64,000 nucleotides of DNA from Chryseobacterium cucumeris (GTDB lineage: Bacteria; Bacteroidota; Bacteroidia; Flavobacteriales; Weeksellaceae): NCBI RefSeq assembly GCF_001593385.1, contig NZ_LUVZ01000003.1, forward strand, positions 1-64,000. The letters run 5' to 3'. Below are positions 42,801 to 50,740 of this stretch, piece by piece. The notes beneath the pieces are model-generated. The model worked only from the letters and a program-made list of their open reading frames with translations. It did not search any database and was not told the DNA's origin. The position numbers and the translations under genes are program-made. Each line of letters begins with the position of its first letter. Within the stretch, counting starts at the first letter, position 1.

Positions 42801-43050
42801 ACCGATTCTGATGACTTCTTTTGCCTTTATTGCAGGATTGGTTCCGCTTGTTTTTGCAAGAGGTGCGGGAGCGATCGGAAACCATACCATTGGGGCATCT
42901 TCACTGGGAGGAATGCTGATAGGAACACTGTTCGGAGTGATTGTAATTCCGGGGCTTTACTACATATTTGCCAAGTGGTCTGATGGTAAAAAAATGATCA
43001 AAGACGAAGATGAATCTCCATTAAGCGAAGACATGATCCATTATGAATAA
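39889..43050 (+). CDS. RND efflux permease, HAE1 type
   Basis: 1053 residues, normal length. Twelve membrane spans and two large periplasmic loops. The proton-relay motif in TM4 is present (LAIGIVVDNAIVVIEAVHAK, near residue 405, with an Asp followed by Asn in place of the second Asp of AcrB). Also visible are GxxF-type signature FIPISFMTGPVGTFYRQFSI and GKNAVLIVEFA in TM10. It exports hydrophobic or amphiphilic compounds. The stop overlaps the start of the outer-membrane factor gene. Confidence 0.93.
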   Translation: MFKKVIHRPVFAIVISVVILFMGGIAMKQLPTEQFPKIAPTTVAVSIAYPGASADVLVKSSLITIENAINGVQGMRYITTDATSAGEATVNVVFDPGTDPNEAVVLVKTRVDQVMPLLPELVQKEGVVVNPIQPSMLMYVNLYSTNKSMDEKFLYNYSMVNIIPEINRIHGIAKSQILGSRRYAMRIWLNPDRMRAYDISVDEVMKAIGEQSIIGRPGRIGQSSGIAAQSLEYVLTYKGQYNKPEEYENIIVRSNAEGENVKLKDIAKVELGSEFFDIYSNLDGHPSASIVLKQNYGSNANDVIRDVKAKLAEMKGNFPPGVDYKISYDVSQFLDASIEQVMHTLRDAFILVAIVVFIFLGDWRSTLIPIIAVPVSLIGTFFVIQFFGLTINLVTLFALVLAIGIVVDNAIVVIEAVHAKMEDSNISPYKAVKEVMGEIAGAIIAITAVMVAVFIPISFMTGPVGTFYRQFSITMASSIVISAVVALTLTPVLAAMLLKNHHGKPKKVNIFTKALDSFNSGFDKITGKYASFLRKIVSRKVVTWGILIAFCAGIVMINKVLPGGFIPNEDQGTIYAIIQTPPGSTLEQTNKVSRTLQKICMGVDGVESVSSLAGYEIMTEGRGSNAGTCLINLKSWNDRDHSVKEIMEELEEKSKDLGATIEFFEPPAVPGFGSSGGFSMRLLDLNRTTDYQEFDKANKDFIAQLKKRKELSGVFTFFAANYPQYELVFDNNAAMQKGVSIGKAMDNLNILIGSTYEQGFIRFGQFFKVYVQSSPEFRRLPTDIMNLYVKNDRDEMVPYSAFMTMKKTQGPNEITRYNMYNSAAIRGLPAAGYTTADAIQAINETAAKTLPHGYKVAWEGLSYDEAQRGNEAIYVFLVVLVFVYLVLAAQYESFLIPFAVLCSLPVGVFGSFLLLKAMGLENDIYAQVGLIMIIGLLGKNAVLIVEFAVKRRQAGDSILEAAVEGSKARFRPILMTSFAFIAGLVPLVFARGAGAIGNHTIGASSLGGMLIGTLFGVIVIPGLYYIFAKWSDGKKMIKDEDESPLSEDMIHYE

Positions 43051-44512
43051 AAGAAAAATATATCAATATGCAGGTCTGGCAGTCGTCTTATTAAGTCTTA
43101 CTGCCTGTAAACCTATAGAAATAGCACAGCGTGCTGAAAATAAAACCGTCCCTGAAAAATACGGTTCAGCAGAAAACGACACTATCAATACCGGAAAAAT
43201 GAAGTGGAATGAATATTTCAGTGATCCGCATCTCCAAGAGCTGATCAGTCAGGCCCTTCAGAATAATCAGGAACTGAATATTGTCCTTCAGGAAATTGAA
43301 ATGTCTAAAAATGAAATCAAAGCCAGGAAAGGGGAATATCTTCCTTCTGTAGGTTTAAAAGCCGGAGCTGGTGTAGACAAAGTAAGCCGATACACCAATA
43401 TCGGAGCTATGGAGGCCAATACCGAAATAGAGCCCGGCAGAGAAATGCCGGAACCTTTATTTGATTTTGGAGCAGGTGTTCAGGCACAGTGGGAAACGGA
43501 TATCTGGGGAAAGCTGCATAATGCGACAAAAGCACAGGTACAGCGATATCTTGCCAGCATTGAAGGAAAGAACTTCATGACCACTCATCTTATTTCTGAG
43601 ATTGCAGATTCTTATTATGAGCTCCTGGCATTGGATAATGAGTTGGTAATCCTGAATCAGAATATCAAAATTCAGAATGATGCGCTGGATATTATCAAAG
43701 AATTAAAGAAGAATGCGCGATCCAATGAACTGGCAGTACAGAGATTTGAAGCCCAGGTTCTGAAAACTCAGGGAATGCAGTATGACATTCAGCAGAAGAT
43801 AGTTGAAACGGAGAACAGGATTAATTATCTGGTGGGAAGATTTCCACAACCCGTGGAAAGAAGTCAGGATTCTTTTGATTCTGTTATTCCGCAAGCTGTG
43901 TATGGAGGAATGCCTTCCGAACTATTGGAAAACCGTCCGGATATCAAACAGGCTGAATATGAACTGGCTGCTGCCAAGCTTGACATTAAAGTGGCCAAAG
44001 CAAGGTTCTACCCTTCTCTTGATCTTTCTGCAGGAGCCGGGTTACAGGCTTTTAATCCGTTGTATATCATCAAACCTCAGTCGTTTCTGTTTTCTCTTGC
44101 GGGAGAACTTACGGCACCATTGATCAACAGAAGGGCGATTAAGGCCGCTTACAATAATGCCAACGCCAAACAGATTCAGGCAGTGTATCATTATGAGCAG
44201 ACTGTTTTGGGAGCTTATATTGAGGTAGCCAATCAATTGGCTAAAATTCATAATCTGGAAAGCAGTGTGAATATCAAAACGAAGGAAGTGGATGCTTTAA
44301 CAAAGTCTATAGATATTTCCAACGACCTGTTCAAATATGCCCGTGCTGATTACATGGAAGTTTTACTGACTCAAAGGGATGCTCTGGAATCCAGGTTTGA
44401 GCTGGTAGAGAAGAAAGTGAACCAACTTAAAGCGAGTGTTGCTGTTTACAGAGCGCTTGGCGGTGGTTGGGATCAGGCTCCGTTGGCAGTTCCGGATATT
44501 AAGAAAGAATAA
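43043..44512 (+). CDS. TolC-family outer-membrane factor (NodT type)
   Basis: 489 residues with lipobox (LLSLTAC, Cys at about 22). Two OEP repeats with long helices (NQELNIVLQEIEMSKNEIKA; KDIDV-like LENRPDIKQAEYELAAAKLD, about 293-312). It forms the outer-membrane channel of the RND pump. Its ATG overlaps the permease stop by 8 nt, showing translational coupling. No local regulator gene flanks the operon. Confidence 0.92.
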   Translation: MNKRKIYQYAGLAVVLLSLTACKPIEIAQRAENKTVPEKYGSAENDTINTGKMKWNEYFSDPHLQELISQALQNNQELNIVLQEIEMSKNEIKARKGEYLPSVGLKAGAGVDKVSRYTNIGAMEANTEIEPGREMPEPLFDFGAGVQAQWETDIWGKLHNATKAQVQRYLASIEGKNFMTTHLISEIADSYYELLALDNELVILNQNIKIQNDALDIIKELKKNARSNELAVQRFEAQVLKTQGMQYDIQQKIVETENRINYLVGRFPQPVERSQDSFDSVIPQAVYGGMPSELLENRPDIKQAEYELAAAKLDIKVAKARFYPSLDLSAGAGLQAFNPLYIIKPQSFLFSLAGELTAPLINRRAIKAAYNNANAKQIQAVYHYEQTVLGAYIEVANQLAKIHNLESSVNIKTKEVDALTKSIDISNDLFKYARADYMEVLLTQRDALESRFELVEKKVNQLKASVAVYRALGGGWDQAPLAVPDIKKE

Positions 44513-44537
44513 ATCCATATTTTAATCTTGTTTTCAT

Positions 44538-44570
44538 AAGAAGTCTATCGAAAGATGGGCTTCTTTTTTG
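44538..44570 (+). terminator. Terminator of the RND operon, GAAA tetraloop
   Basis: AAGAAGTCTATC (44538-44549) pairs over 12 positions with GATGGGCTTCTT (44554-44565), two G-T pairs, GAAA loop, then TTTTT. Confidence 0.85.
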
Positions 44571-44573
44571 TTA

Positions 44574-44656
44574 TTACCGCAGATCTCACAGATTGACACA
44601 GAGGTTTGGGATAATTTTATATTATGATTGATAATTGATAATTGATCAATTATAAT
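44574..44656. repeat. AT-rich repeat patch with perfect 16-bp palindrome
   Basis: ACCGCAGATCTCACAGATTG (about 44576-44595) resembles the short 'accgcagatt' repeats common between Bacteroidetes genes. It is followed by tandem ATTGATA units (44627-44643) that end in the self-complementary ATAATTGATCAATTAT (44638-44653). Confidence 0.4.
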
Positions 44657-44660
44657 TCAA

Positions 44661-44770
44661 ACCGCCCTTAGCCCTGATAGCAGCGGTTACCCCGCAGCAG
44701 AAAGTGGATTCAGCCAGGTGCGAGGAGTATGAGCGGATAGCAGGATGACGCTCCTGATCCTTATTCCCAT
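44661..44770 (+). ncRNA. Flavobacterial GATAGCAG repeat, possible structured RNA
   Basis: A GC-richer island in AT-rich DNA. GATAGCAG occurs twice in direct orientation (44676-44683 and 44736-44743) inside CCCTGATAGCAGCGG and GAGCGGATAGCAGG. CCTG (44673-44676) can pair with CAGG (44741-44744), and GGAG (about 44724) with CTCC (44751-44754). From memory, sequences of this form recur in intergenic regions of flavobacteria, and the Flavo-1 RNA motif is one candidate identity. The orientation is arbitrary. Confidence 0.45.
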
Positions 44771-44947
44771 GAAAATACAGCTATAAAATAAATAAAAAGT
44801 CCACAAAATAAATAGACTTATAATTTTAAATTTAATTCACACTTGAAAAATTAACTTTTTTATCATTTTTTAACATTTTCAAACATGGAATTAATTAATT
44901 AAAAATCAAATATTTACGATTCATAAATTTAATTCAAATCAATTAAC

Positions 44948-44962
44948 CTACTAATTTAGTAG
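44948..44962. promoter_or_regulatory. Palindrome CTACTA-N3-TAGTAG, candidate operator
   Basis: CTACTAATTTAGTAG lies 55 bp before the -7 box of the micropeptide gene. Its form fits a dimeric regulator such as an Rrf2-type protein, which controls sulfur genes in some bacteria; that link is an inference. Confidence 0.45.
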
Positions 44963-45016
44963 ACTAATATGATTTATCTCATGCTCTTGTTTTATCTGGG
45001 TTCGTCATTTATTAGA

Positions 45017-45024
45017 TAATTTTG
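45017..45024 (+). promoter_or_regulatory. -7 promoter box for the micropeptide/SusCD unit
   Basis: TAATTTTG fits the consensus and lies 32 nt before the ATG of the micropeptide (45057). A TTG at 44987-44989 is 27 nt further upstream, longer than ideal. Confidence 0.5.
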
Positions 45025-45056
45025 ACCCAGTTAAAAAAATCATAAACTTTATTCTC

Positions 45057-45209
45057 ATGAATAAGAATACCTTTAATTCTTACCTATGCACCATTACGGT
45101 GGCAGCTTCTGCACAGCAAAATTGTTGTGGAATGTCTGCCCTTTCACAGCACAACTGCATTTCTCAAAACATGTGCTTTGATATGATGTGCATGATGATG
45201 ATGTGCTAA
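45057..45209 (+). CDS. Cys/Met-rich 50-residue peptide upstream of SusC/SusD
   Basis: The peptide starts MNKNTFNSYLCTITVAASAQ and continues QNCCGMSALSQHNCISQ, NMCFDMMCMMMMC. It has seven Cys (11, 23, 24, 34, 40, 45, 50) and nine Met, mostly in the last 13 residues, with no acidic or basic run and no hydrophobic signal core. It has a promoter box and palindrome upstream and lies 191 nt before the SusC ATG. It could be a leader peptide sensing Cys/Met supply, a metal-binding peptide, or a precursor for modification; no maturation enzyme is present in this window. The skewed composition is unlikely by chance, but expression is unproven. Confidence 0.55.
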   Translation: MNKNTFNSYLCTITVAASAQQNCCGMSALSQHNCISQNMCFDMMCMMMMC

Positions 45210-45272
45210 CTTTTTAAGAGATACATTCATTACTGTAGGAATTAAAGCCAAAGAGTTCAAGGCTTCTTTCAT

Positions 45273-45353
45273 CCGGGTACCTCTCCTGTAATTTTACTAT
45301 TCGTTTTATAACCTCCCTGAAAAAAGGAGGCGGAAAGTCACATTTTTTACCGG
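45273..45353 (+). promoter_or_regulatory. Structured leader before SusC
   Basis: An inner hairpin CCTCC (45312-45316) with GGAGG (45326-45330) sits inside a longer-range pairing CCGGGTA (45273-45279) with TACCGG (45348-45353). No T run follows, so it does not look like a transcription attenuator. It matches no riboswitch class I can recall. It ends 47 nt before the SusC ATG. Confidence 0.3.
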
Positions 45354-45400
45354 GAGATCAGCAGTAATACACAATTCAGTTTTAAACCTAGATTAATATA

Positions 45401-48355
45401 ATGAAAAAGAAACAATGCAAGCTTGGTGTATTGGCCTTACTCCTGTTCGCGGAATATGGTTTTGCACAAAGCAAAGACAGTCTTTCCAAAGAAACTTCCA
45501 TCAAAGAAGTGGTGGTGGTAGCTTTTGGGAAGCAGAAAAAAGAAGAAATTACGGGATCTGTACAGTCGCTGAAGGCTAAAGATCTTTCTAATCTTCAAAA
45601 CGGAAATATTCTTCAGGGAATTGGAGGAAAAGTAGCGGGGGTACAGGTGATTTCCTCAGGACAGCCAGGCTCCCAGCCCACCATCAGAATGAGAGGAATA
45701 GGCTCTATCAACGCGTCCAGTGACCCCTTAATTGTACTGGATGGCATTCCGTACAGCGGAAACCTGAACAGTATTGCCGCATCGGATATTGAAAGCATCT
45801 CTTTTCTTGAAGATGCTTCTTCGAATGCTTTATACGGTTCCAGAGGGGCTAATGGTGTTATTATTGTGAACACCAAAAGAGGAAAAAGTAAAGGTGTAAG
45901 TATTGAGGCCGATGTAAAAACAGGAGTCAACTTCAGGTCTATTGAAGATTATTCGGTTTATACTTCTCCTCAGGATTATTACACAGCTTATTACAACAGA
46001 GCAAGAATTGGTGAAATTGCAAGACTGAAACAGCCGGGAGCTGTTCCTTCAGGCCCTTCTCCTCATGATGTGGGACTTGCTGCTCTTACCAAACTGGGAT
46101 ATAATGTATATAACGTTCCTTTTAATCAACTGATTTCAAAGGACGGTTCTTTCAATCCCGACGCAAAGCTGCTCTACCAGGACAACTGGAAAAAGCTGCT
46201 TTTCAGACCGGCTTTGAGAAGGGAAGCAACAGTGGGAATCAATGCCAATGGGGATCAGATAAAATCTTATACTTCTCTTAATTATCTGGATGATAAAGGA
46301 TATCTGATTTCTTCAGGTTTCGAAAGATTCGGGATCAGGTCTAATGTGGACTACTCTATCACCTCTAAACTGAAGCTGACCAGTGCTTTATCTTACACTT
46401 ACAGCAAGCAGGATTTCGGTGAGACCGGAGGTTTTTCCAACCCTTTCCAGTTTGCCAGAAATATTGCTCCTTTCTATCCTGTTTTCCTGAGAGATAACAA
46501 TTACCAGAGGCTTTATGATAGTTATGGAAATGCTCTATATGATTACGGAGACGGCCAGGGTCCCAACGGAGCCACAAGATCTTATGCGGTGTTTGAAAAT
46601 CCTGTAGGGAATCTTCAGAAGAATAAATCACAAATCGTAAGTAATGTGACCAATCTTAATCTTGGGTTAAATTATGAAATCATCAGAGGACTGGATTTTA
46701 CTTATAATTTTGGTGCCTATCTTGAAAATACAAGAAACCTTCAGTTTGGAAATACGGAAGGAGGAACTTCATCTTCTGTGGGAGGAACTATTTCGCAGAG
46801 TTCAAACTTTAAATATACACTGAACCATCAGCAGTTGCTTACCTACCAGAAAAAACTGGGAAATCACAGCTTCAACCTCCTTGTAGGACATGAACTGAAT
46901 AAAATAAAAGATGATGGCTTTTCAGGATCAAAACAGCAGCTTTTATTACCTGACTCACAAGCTTTTGATAATGCCGTGAAAATTACCGGTTTATCAGGAA
47001 GCGGTTATGAATATGCGGTAGAAGGCTATTTCACAAGGTTACTCTATAATTATGACGGAAAATATTTCTTCAATGCCAATATCCGTAGAGACGGTTCCTC
47101 TGTATTTTCTCCGGAAAGCAGATGGGGAAATTTCTATGGACTGGGACTGGCATGGAATATCGCAAAAGAGAATTTCCTTAAGGACAACAGTGTGATTAAT
47201 TCTTTAAAATTAAAAGCTTCTTACGGCCAGCAGGGAAATGACAACATTCTTTTAGGAAGTTCCAGCAGAGATTATTATGCGTATCAGGATATCTACGGAA
47301 TCAACAACTTCGGGGACGACAAACCTGTTCTGTCGCTTAAAAAACAAGGAAATAAGGATTTAAAATGGGAAACCTCCAAAAACCTGAATGCCGGTTTTGA
47401 AATTTCACTTTTAAAAAACAGAATCAACCTGAATGCTGATTATTTTGAAAGGAAAGTTTCGGATATGATTTACACGCTTCCTCTTCCTCCCTCCAATGCA
47501 GGCTCCTATGTGAAGTATGGAAATATCGGAGATATGACCAACAGAGGTGTTCAGGCGAATGTCAATGTAGATATCCTTCGCGGTGATGAGTTCCAGTGGA
47601 GTTTTTATGCGAATGCCACTCACTATAAAAATAAGATTACCAGATTACCGGCTGAGCAAAGAAATACAGGACTTATTTCAGGTTTATTTATCCTGACAGA
47701 AGGTGGAGACCGTTACACCTATTTCCTAAAAGAATTTGCCGGAGTAAATCCTGAGAACGGTGATGCTTTATGGTATCGCACAACCATCAACCCAACTACC
47801 CAAAAGGAAGAAAGAACAGTGACCAATAATTATAAGGAAGCCACCGACTATAACACCGGAAAGTCAGCGATTCCAAAGGTATATGGAGGATTCGGAACAG
47901 ATTTCAGCTTTAAAAGATTTAATCTTTCAGTGAATTTCGCTTACCAGTTCGGAGGCTATGGCTATGATGATATTTACAGAAGCTTATTCCATTCTGACAG
48001 CTATGGTTCCAACTATTCAACAGATCTGGATAAAACCTGGACTCCGGAAAATCCAACGGCTGCCTTACCGAGAGTAGATCTTACCGCTACAAACCAGAAC
48101 GGAAATTCAACGCTGTATCTGATCAAATCGGATTATATCAGCCTTCAGGACGTAACCCTCTCCTATCAGCTTCCCGATGGTTTTGCAAAACAGGCAGGCT
48201 TATCAGGTTTGAAAATCTATGTGACAGGAAACAACCTGTACCTATGGTCCAAGAGAAAAGGCTATGATCCGAGAGCTTCGCTGACGGGAGTTTCAGATTC
48301 GTACCGGTATTCTCTGTTGTCAAGCGTCTCTTTAGGCTTTAAACTTAACTTTTAA
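45401..48355 (+). CDS. SusC/RagA-type TonB-dependent outer-membrane transporter
   Basis: 984 residues. Signal peptide (ends EYGFAQ, about 23), then directly the TonB-box-like EVVVVAFGKQKKEEITGSVQ and the plug (about 30-160: QPTIRMRGIGSINASSDPLI, LDGIPYSG, ALYGSRGANGVIIVNTKRG), then a 22-strand barrel ending in Phe. The N-terminal carboxypeptidase-like domain found in most SusC proteins is absent. It imports a ligand captured by the SusD partner 10 nt downstream, using TonB energy. No glycosidase, sulfatase or peptidase is linked, so the substrate is open. Confidence 0.93.
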   Translation: MKKKQCKLGVLALLLFAEYGFAQSKDSLSKETSIKEVVVVAFGKQKKEEITGSVQSLKAKDLSNLQNGNILQGIGGKVAGVQVISSGQPGSQPTIRMRGIGSINASSDPLIVLDGIPYSGNLNSIAASDIESISFLEDASSNALYGSRGANGVIIVNTKRGKSKGVSIEADVKTGVNFRSIEDYSVYTSPQDYYTAYYNRARIGEIARLKQPGAVPSGPSPHDVGLAALTKLGYNVYNVPFNQLISKDGSFNPDAKLLYQDNWKKLLFRPALRREATVGINANGDQIKSYTSLNYLDDKGYLISSGFERFGIRSNVDYSITSKLKLTSALSYTYSKQDFGETGGFSNPFQFARNIAPFYPVFLRDNNYQRLYDSYGNALYDYGDGQGPNGATRSYAVFENPVGNLQKNKSQIVSNVTNLNLGLNYEIIRGLDFTYNFGAYLENTRNLQFGNTEGGTSSSVGGTISQSSNFKYTLNHQQLLTYQKKLGNHSFNLLVGHELNKIKDDGFSGSKQQLLLPDSQAFDNAVKITGLSGSGYEYAVEGYFTRLLYNYDGKYFFNANIRRDGSSVFSPESRWGNFYGLGLAWNIAKENFLKDNSVINSLKLKASYGQQGNDNILLGSSSRDYYAYQDIYGINNFGDDKPVLSLKKQGNKDLKWETSKNLNAGFEISLLKNRINLNADYFERKVSDMIYTLPLPPSNAGSYVKYGNIGDMTNRGVQANVNVDILRGDEFQWSFYANATHYKNKITRLPAEQRNTGLISGLFILTEGGDRYTYFLKEFAGVNPENGDALWYRTTINPTTQKEERTVTNNYKEATDYNTGKSAIPKVYGGFGTDFSFKRFNLSVNFAYQFGGYGYDDIYRSLFHSDSYGSNYSTDLDKTWTPENPTAALPRVDLTATNQNGNSTLYLIKSDYISLQDVTLSYQLPDGFAKQAGLSGLKIYVTGNNLYLWSKRKGYDPRASLTGVSDSYRYSLLSSVSLGFKLNF

Positions 48356-48365
48356 AAGAACAGGA

Positions 48366-49829
48366 ATGAACACAATACAATACTTTATAACAGCTGTAAC
48401 CCTAAGTTTTTTGGCTACCAGCTGTGCTAATGATCTCAATACGTTACCGGAAGGGGATATTTCCGGAGAGCAGCTCAATAACGATGCAAACAGTCCGGAA
48501 AAAATTCTGGGTGGAATCTATCTTGATCTTCGAAGCAATGGTGCAGGCGGTACCACCGTTCACTCAGATTTCGGAATCATGGGAATTAAAGCAGGTGCTG
48601 ATCTGATGTCTAATGATGTGATCCAGTCTACCAACCAGCATTTAGGAATGTTTTATAATTATGAAGCCACTAATGCCAGTAATATTGCTTCTGAGATTGT
48701 ATGGACTACTTTTTATGCAAGAATATTCGTAATCAACAAGCTGCTGGATGGTCTGGATAAAAATGCCAATGCAAAAAACAGAGCCATTGCAGGACAGCTG
48801 CTCGCTTTAAGAGCTTATTCCTACTTTTATCTGGTGCGTTTTTATGCCAATGATTATAACGGACATCAGTCTGAGCCCGGCCTTCCATTGGTTCTTACCG
48901 CAGCTAATCCAAGTCAGGGACTTCCGAGATCAACAGTTGCTGAGGTATATACGCAAATCAAAAAAGATATAGAAGAATCTGTAACGCTTTTGGATACTTA
49001 CACCAGACCTTCCAGAGCCCAGATAGACCAAAGAACTGCTAAAGCTATTGCCGCAGAAGTATTTCTGGAAACACGGGATTATATCAAGGCAGCCCAATAT
49101 GCTCAGGAAAGTAAACAGGGAATTGCCCTTATGACCGAGGATGATTATACCAATACCGGATTTTCCAATATCAATAATCCTGAGGTAATATGGGGTTTTC
49201 ATAATACGATCTCCACAATGAGCATCGGAAATTATTATGCTTCTTTCTTCTCCATGTTTGATAATACGAATGAAGGATATGCCGGAGCCGCACAGATCCG
49301 TAAGCTGATTGACAAGCGTCTTTATGAAGCCATTCCGGCAACGGATTACCGTAAAAAAGTATTCAATGGAAACCAGAATGCTGCATATACATTCAACGGA
49401 AAAACGAAGAATTATCCGCCTTACGTAAGCTGGAAGTTTAAAGATCCCACGCTTTTTGAAGGAGATTATATTTACATCAGAGCATCTTCACTATATTATA
49501 TACAAGCGGAAGCTCTTGCCAGACAAGGAAGAGAAGCAGAAGCAAGACAGGTATTATTTGACATTACCTCCAAAAGAGATCAGGCTTACACATTATCTAC
49601 GAAATCAGGCAGCGAGCTGATTAATGAAATTGTCCTGCAAAAGAGAATAGAACTTTGGGGTGAAGGCTACGCCTGGTTTGATATGAAAAGACTTAATACT
49701 CCTTTAGAAAGAGTATACACCGGAACGAATCATACTTTTGGAAGATTCAACCTGACTCCTGATAAATTCAGATTCCAGATTCCTAATAAAGAGATTAATA
49801 ATAACCCGCAAATCAAACAGAATGAGTAG
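48366..49829 (+). CDS. SusD/RagB-family ligand-binding lipoprotein
   Basis: 487 residues with lipobox (LSFLATSC, Cys at about 20). TPR-like helical scaffold: ILGGIYLDLRSNGAGG, AGQLLALRAYSYFYLVRFYA (about 140-159), LPLVLTAANPSQGLPRSTVA, and the late WGEGYAWFDMKRLNTPLERV (about 437-456), all standard for SusD. It is the surface lid of the SusC transporter. A strong terminator follows, so the unit ends here. Confidence 0.93.
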   Translation: MNTIQYFITAVTLSFLATSCANDLNTLPEGDISGEQLNNDANSPEKILGGIYLDLRSNGAGGTTVHSDFGIMGIKAGADLMSNDVIQSTNQHLGMFYNYEATNASNIASEIVWTTFYARIFVINKLLDGLDKNANAKNRAIAGQLLALRAYSYFYLVRFYANDYNGHQSEPGLPLVLTAANPSQGLPRSTVAEVYTQIKKDIEESVTLLDTYTRPSRAQIDQRTAKAIAAEVFLETRDYIKAAQYAQESKQGIALMTEDDYTNTGFSNINNPEVIWGFHNTISTMSIGNYYASFFSMFDNTNEGYAGAAQIRKLIDKRLYEAIPATDYRKKVFNGNQNAAYTFNGKTKNYPPYVSWKFKDPTLFEGDYIYIRASSLYYIQAEALARQGREAEARQVLFDITSKRDQAYTLSTKSGSELINEIVLQKRIELWGEGYAWFDMKRLNTPLERVYTGTNHTFGRFNLTPDKFRFQIPNKEINNNPQIKQNE

Positions 49830-49870
49830 ATAAACAGAAACAATTTTACATTCAAATATATTCAGTGACG

Positions 49871-49903
49871 AGGCGCCATTTACTTGTAAGTGGCGCCTTT
49901 TTT
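49871..49903 (+). terminator. Terminator of the SusC/SusD unit
   Basis: A 13-bp stem, AGGCGCCATTTAC (49871-49883) with GTAAGTGGCGCCT (49886-49898), then TTTTTT. Confidence 0.9.
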
Positions 49904-49963
49904 ATTGACTAAGGTAAGTTGCTGATATATTTTTGACTTTTACTTGCTAAAAATCTTTGATTT

Positions 49964-50118
49964 TTTCGCGCCTTAAAATTATTCATAGAATTAAAAAGCT
50001 TCGCGTCTTTGCGTTTTCAAAAAACACAAATAATAAAGGTATAATTGAAAAACGTAAAGACGCAAATTCTATTAAGAAGACTGCTATAAGGCGCAAGAAT
50101 TTTATCTGCGATAAAATT
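49964..50118. repeat. Long imperfect inverted-repeat element
   Basis: Left arm segments GCGCCTTA and GCGTCTTTGCGTTTTCAA (about 49968-50020) are matched in reverse by TTGAAAAACGTAAAGACGC (about 50045-50063) and TAAGGCGC (about 50087-50094). The right end carries AATTTTAT-ctgcg-ATAAAATT (50098-50118), then GAATACTG. That hairpin core recurs at 53406-53440. It fits a dispersed, non-coding palindromic element; 49830-50153 holds no gene. Confidence 0.55.
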
Positions 50119-50153
50119 GAATACTGTTTATTTCAAAGCCTCTTACAGATTCT

Positions 50154-50666
50154 TTATTTTATAATAATATCAGACTTGTAATGATCTTTTACGAGTTCAC
50201 CATTTTTATACAATCTCTGGTTAACCACTTTTCCCTTTTCATTAAAATAAAGCCACAACGCATTTTTTCTTCCTAAAGAATCCAGACGTCCCATTTCTTT
50301 CGGCATTTTGTTGTTATGAAGAATCTTAACAGGATACAATCCTTTCAGGTCTTTCAGGAAATCCACTTTTTCAGGGATCAGTTCAGAGTCATTCCCGATT
50401 TTGAAAATATATTTTTTCCCTTTGTCACTATTCAAAATCAGTTCATCACCTGATATCTTATATTTACCTTCTGAAAAAGGTGCTGTTAAGATTTGATCAT
50501 AGCTTACAAGTTCTGTTTTTAAAAACTCAAAATTCCCATCTTTTATATAAAGTGAATAGCTTCCATTTCCCGATTCCAATTCAACATATTTAGGGTATTC
50601 TTTATCTTTTTTACAGGAAATAACGGAGAAAAGAAGTACAAAAAAGCAGATAATTTTAATTTTCAT
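50154..50666 (-). CDS. Lipoprotein of unknown function
   Basis: 170 residues with lipobox VISC (Cys18). The beta-rich body ends in a MORN-like unit (WLYFNEKGKVVNQRLYKNGE, about 138-157). No known family is recognised. It is followed on the same strand, upstream, by the DUF305 gene with a 74-nt gap, so co-transcription is possible. Confidence 0.65.
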   Translation of the reverse strand: MKIKIICFFVLLFSVISCKKDKEYPKYVELESGNGSYSLYIKDGNFEFLKTELVSYDQILTAPFSEGKYKISGDELILNSDKGKKYIFKIGNDSELIPEKVDFLKDLKGLYPVKILHNNKMPKEMGRLDSLGRKNALWLYFNEKGKVVNQRLYKNGELVKDHYKSDIIIK

Positions 50667-50740
50667 ACGAACTAAATTATTAAAATATCCTGAATAAAAT
50701 GACAGTAGATCACCATTCTTGTTGTTTTCTGCCTCCTACT

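Noticed and set aside
44638..44653. ATAATTGATCAATTAT as an Fnr-type operator (TTGAT-N4-ATCAA)
   Set aside because: It has overlapping TTGATCAA without the 4-nt spacer and sits in a tandem ATTGATA patch, so it is more simply a repeat.
45273..45353. Known riboswitch in the SusC leader
   Set aside because: The conserved cores of the SAM, TPP, cobalamin and FMN classes, as I remember them, are not present; only a simple structured leader is reported.
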